From assembly GCA_032717465.1 (NCBI GenBank), contig CM064670.1:20401637-20465636 (forward strand): a stretch of 64,000 bases of DNA. Reading direction: 5' to 3'. The translations under genes were made by a program, and so were the position numbers. Below are positions 35,178 through 46,289 of this stretch, piece after piece (within the stretch, counting starts at the first letter, position 1; each line of letters opens with the position of its first letter). This DNA is from Coenobita brevimanus. Taxonomy: Eukaryota; Arthropoda; Malacostraca; Decapoda; Coenobitidae. The notes below the pieces were generated by a model, which worked only from the letters and a program-made list of their open reading frames with translations, was not told where the DNA came from and ran no database searches.

Positions 35178-35258
35178 GAATAAATCACAGTCACAAAATA
35201 TCAAGCAATATCCTTATGATACTATCCTGAATATCCTGATAAGAGGTCGCCAAATTTA

Positions 35259-36082
35259 TGTTACGGAACAGAGAGAGATAATGAACACTTCAAGTGAGAA
35301 TACTAAAATCACTACTGTCCCGCAAAGTTCCAGGTTCAAAACAAAAGAGTTAGGTAAAATTACAAGTTAAAGTTTAATGCTCAACTAACAACTAAACATT
35401 CAGGACTCATAAGGATAATATAATGGCAAAAACAGGTTAAATATATGGTTAACTGCAATAGCCTCTATTAACACGAAATTAGCAAGAACAAATTTATCTA
35501 AGTCAGCCCTGATAAAATGAGAAAACCGGATAATGCTCAGTTAATGCAAGATATATTATTACAGATACAAAATATTATTAATAATGGCTGACATCAAAAG
35601 CTCCACATGAATCACAAAAACCTTACCAGGCCTGCAAATTAACATCTGAGGCCATACAGTACAAGAAAAATGGTAACAACATTTATACTCAAATTATACA
35701 GCAGCTAGATAGCTGGAGACTTCCTGAGCACTCACAAAAATAATAATACACTATACAGGGGAGGACAGAGATGTGAACCAAATGAGGAGTAGATCTAAGT
35801 GGCAATAATGCGGAGACTGAGCTCATTATATAGGGGCCGGCAGAGCTTGATTCAACTTGCAAGAAGGACGCGGAAATGAAGGCACAGGGGAGGAAGAGTT
35901 GACAGTCCTGCTCTGAACAACAGAAAGAACGACTTACTCTACTATAAGGGGAGAAGGGGGGAGTGAGGTAGAACACGCAAGCCTGGTCACTATGGAAGCC
36001 ACGAGGCGAATCGTGATCAAACATGCAGCATACTGTACGTTAGAATTATACAAAGGATGATGAAAACATAGGCTATGTAACA
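35259..36082 (-). repeat. Element A2 5' LTR
   Basis: It is an 824 bp LTR with TGTTAC/GTAACA ends and a TATATA box near 35827-35833. A primer-like TGGCGACC (minus strand, 35252-35245) lies six bases inside. A 111-codon ATG frame (36024-35689) starts 58 nt into the U3 on the sense strand. Confidence 0.85.
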
Positions 36083-36587
36083 ATGTGTTGCCCTGGAGTA
36101 CGGTACAAAGCGGCCAGAAGCCTATTCGATCCCTAATCAAGAGGATTTGACTGTTGGTTAGGTGGTGGTTGATCAGTTATTTTGTCGTTTTGGGATATCA
36201 CAAGAGCTACATTCAGCCCAGAGTAGAAACTTCGAGTCTGCTGTGTTCCGTGAGTGCTGCAAGTTGTTGTGGATCAAGAAGACCAGGACGACTCGACTAA
36301 GACCACAGTCAGATGGGATGGTGGAGAAATTCAACTGGACCCTGGGACAAGAACTGGCCAAGTACTGCGTTGATGGACAAACGGAATGGGACCAGAAGTT
36401 ACCTGCATTGCTGATGGCATATCGGTCTGCATCCCATGAGTCTACTGGCTACATCCCTGGAAAACTGATGTTGGGCCAAAAGTTACACCTACCCATTGAC
36501 GTGTTAATGGGAAGACCACCTGGTGAAGAACTGTCTACAGACACCACCGGCTATGCGAAGTACCTTCAGGGAAGGCTGGCTGAGGTA
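36083..36587 (+). pseudogene. Element B integrase, part 2 of 3
   Basis: Coding resumes at the ATGT duplication. The second catalytic region reads ELHSAQSRNFES, with alanine where the D of the D,D-E triad is expected. The glutamate region reads SDGMVEKFNWTL. A stop (TAG near 36160) precedes the open stretch that begins at GTGGTGGTTGATCAG. LPALLMAYRSASHESTG, typical of Gypsy integrases, follows, and the piece is cut at TA 36586-36587 by the TIR element. The integrase was inactive or became so after its last move. Confidence 0.85.
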
Positions 36588-36767
36588 CAGCTCCGTTCAG
36601 AAGTTCGTACTACGCCCAAAGTGGAAGGCTCAAGCCTCAGTCAGCTCTTTCTGGATGACATGTTAATACCCCGAACCTCCCGCCACCACAGACAGAGCAG
36701 CAAGTACTGGAACAGTTTCAGTCACACGACGAATGCGAAATTTGAGATGAAACGGATATTTATATAG

Positions 36768-36933
36768 ATATTCCAAGTATCATTACATATTAATGAAGGA
36801 AATACGTGGACATTATGCGGTTGTGATGAAATATGTATACAAATAACAAGTTACAATATACAAATGGAGGGAAATGAAGAAGTCTGAAATGAATCAATGA
36901 TTTGTGAGTTGACTATTCTCCCACTGAAACTCA

Positions 36934-36969
<36 letters not shown>

Positions 36970-37302
36970 AACACAAACAAACAAGAACAGTAACAATAAC
37001 AACAACAGCCACCACCACGACCGTCTCCGCCACCTACCACCACTGCCGTCACCCACCAACATCCACAATCCCCCCATCGCCGCCGCCGCGACCACCGACC
37101 ACCACCACCAACGCATGTGAAGGTAAAGACACTGAAATAGTTTACTTCATCCGTCCTGTTTGTGTGGGAAGGCCAAGGAACACATTATATATTTATTACG
37201 TGTGAGTGATCTTGCTTCGAGTAGGCGGTGGAAAATATCTAAGGATAATCATACAGATGTTTTCAAACAAAAATAGACAATTTCATTTTTATTTGTTTCT
37301 TT

Positions 37303-37358
<56 letters not shown>

Positions 37359-37380
37359 ATGTTTCCTGTGCAGCAGGAAA
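36768..37380. repeat. Non-coding stretch with CA and TC microsatellites
   Basis: It contains (CA)n at about 36932-36966, a C/A-rich triplet-like run to 37115 and (TC)n at about 37304-37354. I see no gene. Confidence 0.7.
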
Positions 37381-37702
37381 CCATTTACTACGCTGGGTGG
37401 TAACCATATAACCAAATTTTGGCACCTGGTGGGTTAGTGGGTAATTATTGTGCTCCAATCAGATTGAGCCGGTGAAGGTTTATATCCAAGGGATGGTTGG
37501 GGTTGATTGCTCATGTAATGCCACTCAGGGATGAGTGAGACTGGTCACTCTCATCTTAAATGTCGGGACCAACTGCCTAGCCCCGGGCTTCTACGATCCT
37601 CGTGGGGCAATGTAGAATTGGATGATGGATGGATGGATGGATATATATATATATATATATATATATATGGGCAATGTAGGATTGGATGATGGATGGATGG
37701 AT

Positions 37703-37740
<38 letters not shown>
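37381..37740 (+). repeat. Unnamed dispersed repeat with GGAT-rich tail and AT runs
   Basis: The segment ending TTAAATGTCGGGACCAAC, followed by a (GGAT)n tail, resembles 53870-54055 in the same orientation. Shared blocks include AATGC-ACTCA, GAGTG and CTTAAATGTC-GGACC. Its tail GGGCAATGTAG-ATTGGATG with ATGGATGG and (AT)n is itself duplicated in tandem (37604-37669 and 37667-37740). A retroposed SINE-like family is likely. Confidence 0.5.
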
Positions 37741-37741
<1 letters not shown>

Positions 37742-38120
37742 AGCCTCTATGGTACAGTGGTAAAGTGTACGTTTTCGTACTCTGAAGAACGAGGGTTCTC
37801 GCCCCGCTAGGGTAATAAACTTTGGGAGCGTTCTTCTGGCCACGTACTGCATTGGCGGACACAAGGGGTGCTGTGGTTGAACCAGTGTCACATTCTAAAG
37901 TATGCTTACACCCAGTCGGCTTGCGCGGGCCGATTACACTTGGTTCACAGACTACACACACATCCAGAGCCACTCGAACACCAATCACACATACAAGCAC
38001 TTCTCACCCTACATACAATCTCTATTAGACAGCCTAAGCCACTTAGTAGAGATACATTGGCTGTATCGTCCCGACTTCGGTAGGGATAGGCCGATCCTAC
38101 AGTGGACACTCAAACGGCTG
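37740..38120 (+). repeat. tRNA-derived SINE-like repeat
   Basis: A box A-like TGGTACAGTGGT (37750-37761) and a box B-like GGGTTCTCGCC (37793-37803) are spaced as in a tRNA-type RNA polymerase III promoter. An unrelated body of ~300 bp follows before (AT)n at about 38127-38162. The acceptor stem is not paired, so this is not a tRNA gene. Confidence 0.6.
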
Positions 38121-38123
38121 ATA

Positions 38124-38168
<45 letters not shown>

Positions 38169-38485
38169 CTATATTATATCTATAGCTGTCTATGTATACC
38201 ATATCTAACTATCTGCAGTCTGTCATATCTATATCTTTATTATATCCATCTATCTATATTATACGTATCTGTCTATATCTATATGTCTATTATATCTGTA
38301 CTATATTTATCTATTATATCTATCTATATGTATATTATATCTATCTCTTATATCTATCTATCTATATTATATCTATCTATTGTATCTATTATATCGATCT
38401 TTCTATTGTATCTCTTATTATATCGATCTTTCTATTGTATCTCTATTATATCTATCTATATATACATATCCTTAACATAATGATA
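38121..38485. repeat. AT and TATC simple repeats
   Basis: (AT)n at about 38127-38162 is followed by about 300 bp of degenerate TATC/TATT repeats. Long frames here translate only to Y/I/S runs and are not genes. Confidence 0.85.
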
Positions 38486-38622
38486 ACAGTTGCCTAACTT
38501 TTCATATCAATATCGGGTCCAGCTTCCCTCTTTCTTAATCACTGCTTTGTTACCTGTCAGGGATGGAGCTTACAAGGCCACGGATGAAGTCATGTTTCGT
38601 CGGCAAAGTTTTCACTGGGCGT

Positions 38623-38978
38623 TTACGTGGTTGAGTTCATTTCTTGTCCTCTCGTCAGTCCTGGCCGCCAGGTATTAACCATTTCAGCCCAATCGTGTTC
38701 TATTACATTTAGATCGGCCCCATTGACGAGCCAGTCTAAGAGCTGAAGTGTGTCTTGTCTCTGAAACCACTGCTGTACTACACGTGCTGTATGGATAGGG
38801 CACCGGTCATGCATGAAAATAATAGGTCCATCTGGGAAAGGAAAGCCCTTTGCACGTAAAGATGGCAGGAAACGTTCCTCCAGGATATGGACATACTGGT
38901 CAGCAGTAAAACGCCCCTCGTTGCTGGACAAGTCACCCAGGCCATGTACTGTAGAGTCAGGTATCCCCAGATGTTACA
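38623..38978 (-). pseudogene. Tc1 transposase, C-terminal part
   Basis: The frame carries the catalytic core end of a Tc1 DDE transposase: EGRFTADQYVHILEE, the second aspartate region IIFMHDRCPIHTARVV, QDTLQLLDW, and the third acidic region NVIEHDWAEMVNTW. Near 38931 the reading frame shifts relative to the upstream VTCNIWGYL segment. The sequence is interrupted at 38979-38989 by the duplicated target of a LINE. Confidence 0.85.
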
Positions 38979-38989
38979 GGTAACGTGAC
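38979..38989. repeat. Left target-site duplication of the I-like LINE
   Basis: GGTAACGTGAC here equals 45250-45260, with a further shared A on the left. It is part of the Tc1 transposase codons for S/G-H-V-T, which appear on both sides of the LINE. Confidence 0.9.
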
Positions 38990-39226
38990 TCCTAGCTCTG
39001 ACTCTGTCGGGTGAGGAGGTCTGGCCGTTTTCTCTCGAGCTCTGAACACTGTTTCGTTCACTCGTGTAGAATTTCGCCGGTTTTGCCTCGTTTTTTGCCA
39101 GTTTAGACTTTGTCTCTGGCACTGAGGAAGCTTTTCTCTCGGTTTACAGGTTTTTTCTGAGACTTAGTCTCAGATTGCCTGGGTGTGGGTGGGAGTGTGT
39201 GTGTGTTTGTGACTGTGTGTGTGGGT

Positions 39227-39261
<35 letters not shown>

Positions 39262-39530
39262 GCCTGCCGTTAGTGTCCCTCACCGTAGTACGACGCCGAA
39301 CCCTGAAGGGGTGCCGTTAGGGCACTTCCATGAAGGGGGGCCTTTAGGGCCTGGTTATAGGAGGCGGTGAGGGCGGCTCTGTTAGACTAGGGAAGACCCG
39401 AAAGGGGCAGTGGCGGGGCCTCCCATCGCCCTTTAGAGGGCGGGGAGCATAGGTTGCCCGTCACTGTAGGGACCTGGCCACTTTTGAGGTTTTTTTGTTT
39501 GCTTGTCTTTTTTGAGTGGTTGTGTGTGTG

Positions 39531-39577
<47 letters not shown>

Positions 39578-39610
39578 TTTGACCGAGTTTTTTGGCCTGC
39601 TCCGGTGAGC

Positions 39611-41470
39611 ATGAAGGGATCCAGCATCCCTAGGCCCCAGGGGCATTCCCGCCTCCCGCTTCCTCAGTCGAGGCCCTCCATCCCGTGCCCTGCCACAGGC
39701 ACAAAGAGGGAGCGTCACTGCTCTGACTCGAGCTCCCTCTCGTCAGCTCACGAGGCCGCGGGCGCTAACCCCTCTACACCAACATCTACGAGAGTGGCAC
39801 CTCGCTTGCGTGGTGACTCTACCCGCTCTGCCAAGGCGGCCCGCCGACATGAGGCTATGGAGGAGGTTGTACCTGCTCCACCATCTCTCTCTTCCACCAA
39901 GGGCACTTCGGAGGCTCCTGCTGCGACTCAGCTCCCCCCCTCTGCTGATCCCGCTCTGCAGGAAGATGAGGGTTTCACCCCCGTGATACGCAAGGGATCG
40001 AGGCGTGCTCGCCAGGGAAACGGCCCTTCTCCGGCAGTACGCACTCAGGGATCCCACTGCTGCTCGTCCCTCCGTGTCAGTAGCTGTGCGTCCGCCTCCC
40101 CTCTCTGCATTTCCAGCTTTCCGTGTGCCGGTCCAGGACGGCCATGCGACGAGCTACGACGCTGTGGCTGCACTAGAGCGTCACCTGCCAGGGCTACGCT
40201 GCTCCAACCTGATAGGTCGAGATGGCAGCTCGGTGTTGGTGCCGAAGGACGAGGGAGCCTACGACCTCTTGAGATCAGCTATGCAGGACGAGGCCTGCCC
40301 TGTGAAACTAGTCGAGCTGACGCCCGGCCAACAGTCGACGAAGGCAGTTGTCATGGGTTATCCCTTGAGAATGCCTTTGGAGATCCTCCTTCACCACCCT
40401 CAGGTCGAAGAGGCGACCCGCTGCCAGAAAACGCGGACCCGGGAAGAGACTCGTCAGGTCGTTGTCACCCTGCAGGGTCCTCTGATCCCTTCCATCGACC
40501 TAGGGAACTGGGGAACGTATCACCTTCGCCCCTTCACCCCGGAGCCTCTCCGTTGCTACCGCTGCCAGCGCTACGGGCACCACCGTGCCAACTGCAACTG
40601 CCCCGTCATCTGCGGCATGTGCAGTGGCGGCCATGACACGGCCCAAGGAGAAACAACCAGTTGCGGCCAAGTGCCCCAACTGCTCCGGGCGACACCACGC
40701 CTGGCACCCCAGCTGCCCCGCGAGGGTTCACCGAGTGAACCAGGGTCGGGAGAGGCAGGTAGCGTTTGTGCAGGAGAACCAGGCCGCCAGCGCTACTCCA
40801 GCTCCCCCTGGCACTTTCATCTGGGGCCAACAGCGCCGCCCTCTCATCCAGCGCCCACCACCTCTCAGCGACCAGGAGTTCCCTCCATTGCCCTCAGCCC
40901 TGACTGTGGTCCAGACCACAGCAGAGGTCCACCGCCAGCAGCCGCCTGTCTCGCCAGCACTTCCACCTGTAGAGACCAGCCAGCCACTGACTGTTCCGCC
41001 ACCAGTGCCAGGCTCCACACCCAGTCCACCAACCGCTCCTACTCCTCCGGTGATCTCATTCACAACGGAGGAGCTCAGGACCTTTGCTACCGGAGCTGGC
41101 GCTGACCCTTGCGAAGACAATAGCGTCAACCCTCGACATCCCTCTCCCACCCGAGCCTCTTGCCGAAGCAGCCAATCGCCTGGTGGACCGGGCGATAGAG
41201 AGGAAGATGGCGAGCCTAGGTGCTCCTCTGTCCCCTCGCCGCCCAGCTCGTTCGGCAGGGCGACCCCGTCCCACACTGCACAGGACAGCTCGCCCGTCCA
41301 AGAGGGTCAAGCCACGCCCTCCCAATGCTCTGTCTTCCACCACACAGCTGCCTCGTCAGCGTCATCATTTGGGGAAAACCCTAACACCATCAGGGTCCAA
41401 AGTGATGGAGAGGGCCTCACCACTGCTGCAGGAGAACGACCGTCCGCAACTGTCGCCGGACGGCCAGTAG
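39611..41470 (+). pseudogene. LINE ORF1: gag-like protein with zinc knuckles, frameshifted
   Basis: ATG 39611 opens the frame (MKGSSIPRPQGHS). Coding content then moves through three further frames, changing at about 40005, 40640 and 41080, and ends at TAG 41468-41470. The C-terminal half has three CCHC-type knuckles: CYRCQRYGHHRANC, a damaged CGMCSGGHDT, and CPNCSGRHHAWHPSC. The last segment is helical (LALTLAKTIASTLDIPLPPE) and then basic. ORF1 proteins bind LINE RNA. Each change is in the same direction (+1), while ORF2 is undamaged, which is odd. Separate mutations and sequencing errors are both possible. Confidence 0.7.
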
Positions 41471-44400
41471 ACCGCTCTCTCAGGCTCCTCCAGTGGAATT
41501 GCTTGGGAGCACGGAGCAAGCTCCCCCTTTTGCAGGAAGCGGCCGCCAAGGACCGCCCTGATGTCATTCTCCTGCAGGAGACCTTGCTCCCAGGCAATTC
41601 CACTTTCCATCTCTCGGGATACATCACCCATCTCCTCCCGTATATTCGTGGCGTTACACGGGGATGTGCCGTTCTGGTCCGGGACCACATCGTGTGCACG
41701 GATTGTGAGCCCCCTCCTTTCTGTGGACCTGATGTGGAGGTTCAGGGCGTGGTTCTCCATCTGGCGACGTCGCCCCTGACGGTGTACAATGTATACCGGA
41801 GCCAGAGGAGCACCCTGGAGTTGGGGGAACTTTTCTCCCAAGCTGCCAGGGGAGCTGTGTACATTGGGGGCGACTTCAATGCCCACCACGCCCTGCTCTC
41901 TTCGCCTCTTCGGCCCAACGATGCAGGACGACACATCTCTTTAATACTGGAGGAGGTGGGTGATGTTTCCCTACTAAACGACACCACCGAGGCCACACAC
42001 ATTGACGGGGGGCGCCTGGACTTGGCGTTTGTGTCCTCCCCCCTTGCGGGCTCGGCAACATGGTCGCTGCACCGACACCTCGCCAGTGATCATTTTGCCC
42101 TAGAGGTCACTTTGCCAACTCCTCCACTCCCACCGACGCCGCCCCCTCCTTTGCGGTGGGACTTCCGTAGGGCCGACTGGGCGGCTTTTGCACAGGCCTT
42201 AGCTGGGGCCTTTGCTGCATCTCCTCCCGCCTCAGACCTCGAGAGACGAGCAGAACAGGTGGCGAGTATTTTTTCACAGGCTGCCTCTCTTGCTATCCCC
42301 CTGCAGAGTCGGTCCGCGAGGTGCTATCGGGACGGCTGGATTTACTGCGACAGGGTCAAGGAATTGAACCGGCGGCTAAATGCGGCACGCAGGCAGTACC
42401 GACGGCATCGCACATTGCCACACCGTCGGTACCTGGTGGCTGTCACGCGACACGTCACCACAGAGAAACGCCGCCTCAAGGAGGAGGCGTGGATTGGATG
42501 GTGTCGTACCCTAGATGCTCACTCCACACTCAGGGAGATGTGGAGGAGAATCAGGTCCATCTCCGATCCACGTCCTCCTCGGCCGCCCTCGCATCCTGAT
42601 CCTGCCGCAGAGGCCAGCCGCCTCGCTCAGCACTTCGCGGATCGCTCTGCTTCAAGCAATCTCCCGCAATCCGTCCAGATTCTGCAGGCTCAGCTATGCA
42701 CCGCTCGTGCCACGGCAGTTCAGGCTGCCTGTGATAGGCCAGACCCAGCTGATTGTCCCATCACCAGCGGGGAGGTTCAAAAAGCACTGCACCGCAGGGG
42801 GGACTCTGCGCCTGGACTGGACGGAATCACATATTCACCCCTGTCACACGCTGGGGATAGCGGCAGCGAGCGCCTAGTTGATCTGATCAACCTCTCGTGG
42901 TCTGAGGGGCGTCTGCCAAGGTCGTGGAAGGCGGCTGTTATTCACCCGATTCCCAAGCCTCATGATCCTACCGCCATGCGCCCCATCTCCCTCCTTAGCT
43001 GTATCGCTAAAACGGCTGAGAGGGTTGTGCGGGCTCGTCTCGCTTGGCGGCTGGGACCACTGCACCCAAGGATCTTCGCATACCACCATGGTAGGAGTGC
43101 CACTCACTGCCTCGCGTCTTTCCGTGGGGAACTGAGAGGGGGAAAGGGGATGGCCGTCTTCCTCGACCTGGAAAAGGCTTTTGAACTAGCCAGCCCTACA
43201 GTTATTTTGGCTGCCCTTGCAGACAGGGGTGTGGGAGGCAGGCTTTTATCCTGGATCAGGGACTTCTTTGCGGATCGATCTGCAGGGGTCAGATTCCAGG
43301 GGCACCTCTCACACTTTTGCACACATTTTAATGGCACGCCCCAGGGGAGCGTACTAAGCCCCCTCCTGTTTAATATCCTTATGGAGGGGCTCTTAACCAT
43401 CGATTATGGGCCTGGCGTCACCCTCCTCTGTTATGCAGACGATCTTGCCCTCATTTTTACTAGACGGGATTGTTTTCGACAGGCAGACTTGGCCCTTTCT
43501 CGGCTCCATGCCAAGTGTGCTGAGTTAGGCCTAAAAATTAACTTCATGAAGACCAAGTGCCTGCCATTTGGACTCCGCCCCCCAGACTTTCCACTGCTAC
43601 TCGGTGGCCATCAGCTCTCCATGGTCACTGCACATCGGTACTTGGGGGTCTGGCTTGACGCGGGTCTCAACTTTGCCTGCCATGTTCGGTACCTGAGGGA
43701 GCGTGCATCCACCCGCATGGCTGCTCTCCGCTATCTGTCCAGGCGGAGTTTGGGGGCATCATATTCCGTCCTACGGACATTTTATATACATGCAGTCCGA
43801 TCCTTGGTGGACTACAGCGCCATCTGCTTGACGGGCCTTGCTCCGCCAGTCGCTAGATCTCTGGAGGTCATCCAGAATGATGCCCTCCGCATTATGCTGG
43901 GTGCTCCACGCTGGACCCGACTGGTCAATCTGCGTATGGAGGGTGGGCTGCCGTCTCTGGCCCATCGCATTGTGTTGCGAGCGGCAGTAGTCACCCTGAA
44001 GCTGATCCAGTGCCTGCCTCACCTGCCTGTCTCTGCCCTCCTAAAACGCCTTCTCTGCCGCCCACCCGAGCCGGCCCCTCAGCGTGACTGGGCCCGCACC
44101 ACGGCCGCTGCCATCCATGGTTTGGGAGCTGCTGCGAGCCTCTGTCAAGATCCCGACTCTCCCTTTCCTGGATACGTTGATCCACCGCCATGGGATCCTC
44201 CCCTTTTTAATATTCTTGGTCCATCGGAGGCTAAACCCCGCTCCTCAATTCCAGCACTCCTTCGACAGGAGGGTCTCAGTAGGGTGGCAGCTCTGGCCTC
44301 ACCAGACTCAGCCATCTACTACACTGATGGCTCTGTTTCCCCTAATGGCGCAGCTGGAGCGGCTTTTGTCTCTGGGCAAATAGTGGAAGCTTGGCGACTC

Positions 44401-45156
44401 TCTTCAGGTATCTCCGCTTTCCAGGCGGAACTTGCGGCCATCCTGGGTGCATTGCGCCATGCTCACCACCATCGTCGCAATCGAGTCATAATCCACACAG
44501 ACTCTCTTTCCTCCATTCAGAGATTACGATCCTTCTCGCTGCATGACAACGTCTTTCTACTGACAGCGATTCATACATTTGCATCACTCCTTGTCCATAG
44601 GGGCGCAACGATTAACCTTCACTGGCTCCCGGGACATGTGGGAATTAGTGGCAACGAGCGTGCTGATGACGCGGCGCGCTCAGCTTGCGATCTCCCAGAC
44701 ATCACATTCCCATTACGCCCTAGTCCCTCGCACCTCATCCGCACTCTCACTGCCACCATAGGAAGACTATCCCTAGAGGACCATCAACTCTGGGTCACGG
44801 AGGGCTCTTGCTCTGCAAAATGGTATGCTACTGCCACGTTGTATTCCCTTCTGTCGCTCCCCCCAGGACTACCTAATTTTATTGTAGTCCGACTTCGAAG
44901 ATTGCGTCTTGGGTTTCTTTGCTACAAGCAAATTAGGGGTATGGAGCCAGACCCGTGTGAACATTGCTTGGCCAGCTGTGAGGAGCCCCTTTTGCATTAT
45001 CTTCTGGACTGCCCAGCCACCACCAGGCTCAGGTCTGAGCTCGACTCGGCCCTAGCCCGTACTGGTGATGTCTTTAGGGACGCTGCTGGCATTGTTGCCC
45101 ATGCTCCGTTAAATATATTACTCACTACGGTAAGGAATTACCCTCCACCTCGATAA
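41471..45156 (+). CDS. LINE ORF2: endonuclease, reverse transcriptase, RNase H
   Basis: About 1228 codons are uninterrupted; the frame is open upstream to 40585 because of overlap with ORF1. Order: AP-type endonuclease (LLQWNCLGARSK, VILLQETLL, IGGDFNAHHALL, SDHFAL), RT (MRPISLLSCIAKTAERVV, AVFLDLEKAFE, GTPQGSVLSPLLFN, LLCYADDLALI), RNase H with D-E-D-D (IYYTDGSVSPNG, AFQAELAAI, IIHTDSLSS, GNERADDAAR), and a C-terminal C-x2-C-x8-H-x4-C motif (CEHCLASCEEPLLHYLLDC). No ATG is seen at the expected start, so reinitiation or -1 shifting from ORF1 is possible. All catalytic residues that I can check are present. Confidence 0.9.
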
Positions 45157-45300
45157 AGCCAGTTCGCGCATGTAGTGCGCACCTCTGACGGGCTCTCTGT
45201 TTGCCCGTGTCCCAGGAAACTGGGACGAATATCTCACAAACACAAACAAGGTAACGTGACCCGATCGTGCCTCATCACAAATGTTGTCCCTCTCGTATCT

Positions 45301-45758
45301 GCATGTGAAATAGATATTGATTTTTTTTATTATTATTATTGCAGTCATTAGACAGAATACCAGGGGATGACATGTCCCCCTAACCTTATATTATTTAGAA
45401 CTGATCACATTTTTTCTTGGCACTAATGTCTTTATACAAAGAAAACAGAGGCAAAGAGAAGAAGGAATTAAATCTTTTTCCAGGACAATATGAACAAAAT
45501 AAGACCAAAAATAAGGGATCTTGATTATTTTAGATGCCTCGTCATATTGCCTTCAAAAGACTGGAAATCAAGGATGGAGGGGTATGCAGACTGAGGAAGA
45601 TAGCTTCATTATTGACCTATTCCATACGTAAAAATCTGAATATCGGTTAATCACTGTAACAGAGTGATAGAAAACAGATGACTGCAACGAAGGCAGAGCC
45701 TGGAGGAGGGCAATAAGAGTACGGAATTTTATCAGTAATAAAAATGGTAATATCATAC
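45301..45758. mobile_element. Unclassified 458 bp insertion in the Tc1 transposase
   Basis: Transposase codons end at TCT (45298-45300) and resume after a second TCT (45759-45761), so the intervening DNA was inserted with a possible 3 bp duplication. The interior is AT-rich with a T/ATT run near 45320 and no ORF of note. Clear terminal inverted repeats are not visible. Confidence 0.55.
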
Positions 45759-45761
45759 TCT

Positions 45762-46091
45762 GGTGTTTCTCCTCCAGCAGTGAACCCTACCATGCGAGGT
45801 GGAGGAGAAACGCTTCTCATCCGTGAAGATGACTCGCGATCAAAAGTCTAGGTTCTTCTGGAAGTAGCGTTGAACAAAGGCTAACCTCCCCTCTCCGTGT
45901 TGTGTCAGGCGTTCCTTCATTGGTGGAATTCTATGGTGTATATCAGCGTCATGCAGCCTTCGCCTGACAGTCAGCGCAGACACGTCTAACTGAAGACTGT
46001 TCCTTATGGGTACCGCGTTCGTAAGGGGAGTTGCCTCTGCTGCCGCGACAATAGCAGAATCTTCAGCCTGGGTGGTTCTTCGAGGGCTCAT
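45762..46091 (-). pseudogene. Tc1 transposase, N-terminal part
   Basis: The ATG frame 46091-45840 starts with SPRRTTQAEDSAIV and shows the second helix-turn-helix of Tc1-type DNA-binding domains (LTVRRRLHDADIHHRIPPMK). A TGA replaces the tryptophan codon after NLDF. In the same frame VIFTDEKRFSSTS, with the first catalytic aspartate, follows, then CWRRNT up to the 458 bp insert. The usual first helix-turn-helix is missing. Confidence 0.85.
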
Positions 46092-46289
46092 TAGTAAATA
46101 TGGCGCTAATAAAAATCAATGCCGAAAGTCTAGTTTGGAATAACATTACGAGTATGTATACTTATTTTAAAATAAATTATATGATATGAAAATATTGTTA
46201 CAAGGGCAACTTTTGTACTAAACAAACTGTTGCCTATGAAGCTAGTGGCGTAGCGAGAATAAATGCACCTCAAGGCCAGATAGCCTATA

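Larger units (their letters stand above)
26471..36082 (-). mobile_element. Element A2: GMR1-like LTR element inserted in B's integrase
   Basis: It runs on the minus strand from 5' LTR 36082-35259 to a 3' LTR that occupies 30541-30145 and 26887-26471, split by a LINE. It is flanked by a perfect 4 bp duplication ATGT (26467-26470, 36083-36086). Gag is in pieces, but protease, integrase and the start of RT share one 835-codon frame, which proves the PR-IN-RT order in one polypeptide. The end of RNase H is degraded. Confidence 0.9.
38990..45249 (+). mobile_element. Full-length I-like LINE with RNase H
   Basis: The element starts TCCTAGCTCTGACTCTG and ends CACAAACACAAACAA, with no true poly(A). 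A perfect 11-12 bp duplication borders it. It has a GC-rich 5' region, ORF1 (gag-like with zinc knuckles), and ORF2 with endonuclease, RT, RNase H and a C-terminal zinc motif. The RNase H places it near the I superfamily rather than Jockey or CR1; the exact clade is not settled. Long GT and T runs in the 5' region (39190-39260, 39531-39575) may be later expansions. Confidence 0.9.
38486..46215 (-). mobile_element. Tc1-like DNA transposon with a LINE and another insert inside
   Basis: The ends share AGTTGCC...TTTTCATATC in inverted orientation (ACAGTTGCCTAAC at 38486; reverse complement of GGGCAACTTTTG at 46215), each next to a TA. The minus strand encodes a Tc1 transposase in three parts: 46091-45762, 45300-45261 and 38978-38623. 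Removing the inserts leaves ~1.0 kb, so part of the element, including the first DNA-binding helix-turn-helix, has been lost. Confidence 0.75.

Noticed and set aside
40728..42061. Long minus-strand frames opposite the I-like LINE
   Set aside because: They arise from GC-rich codon use of the true plus-strand ORF1 and ORF2 and have no domain content.
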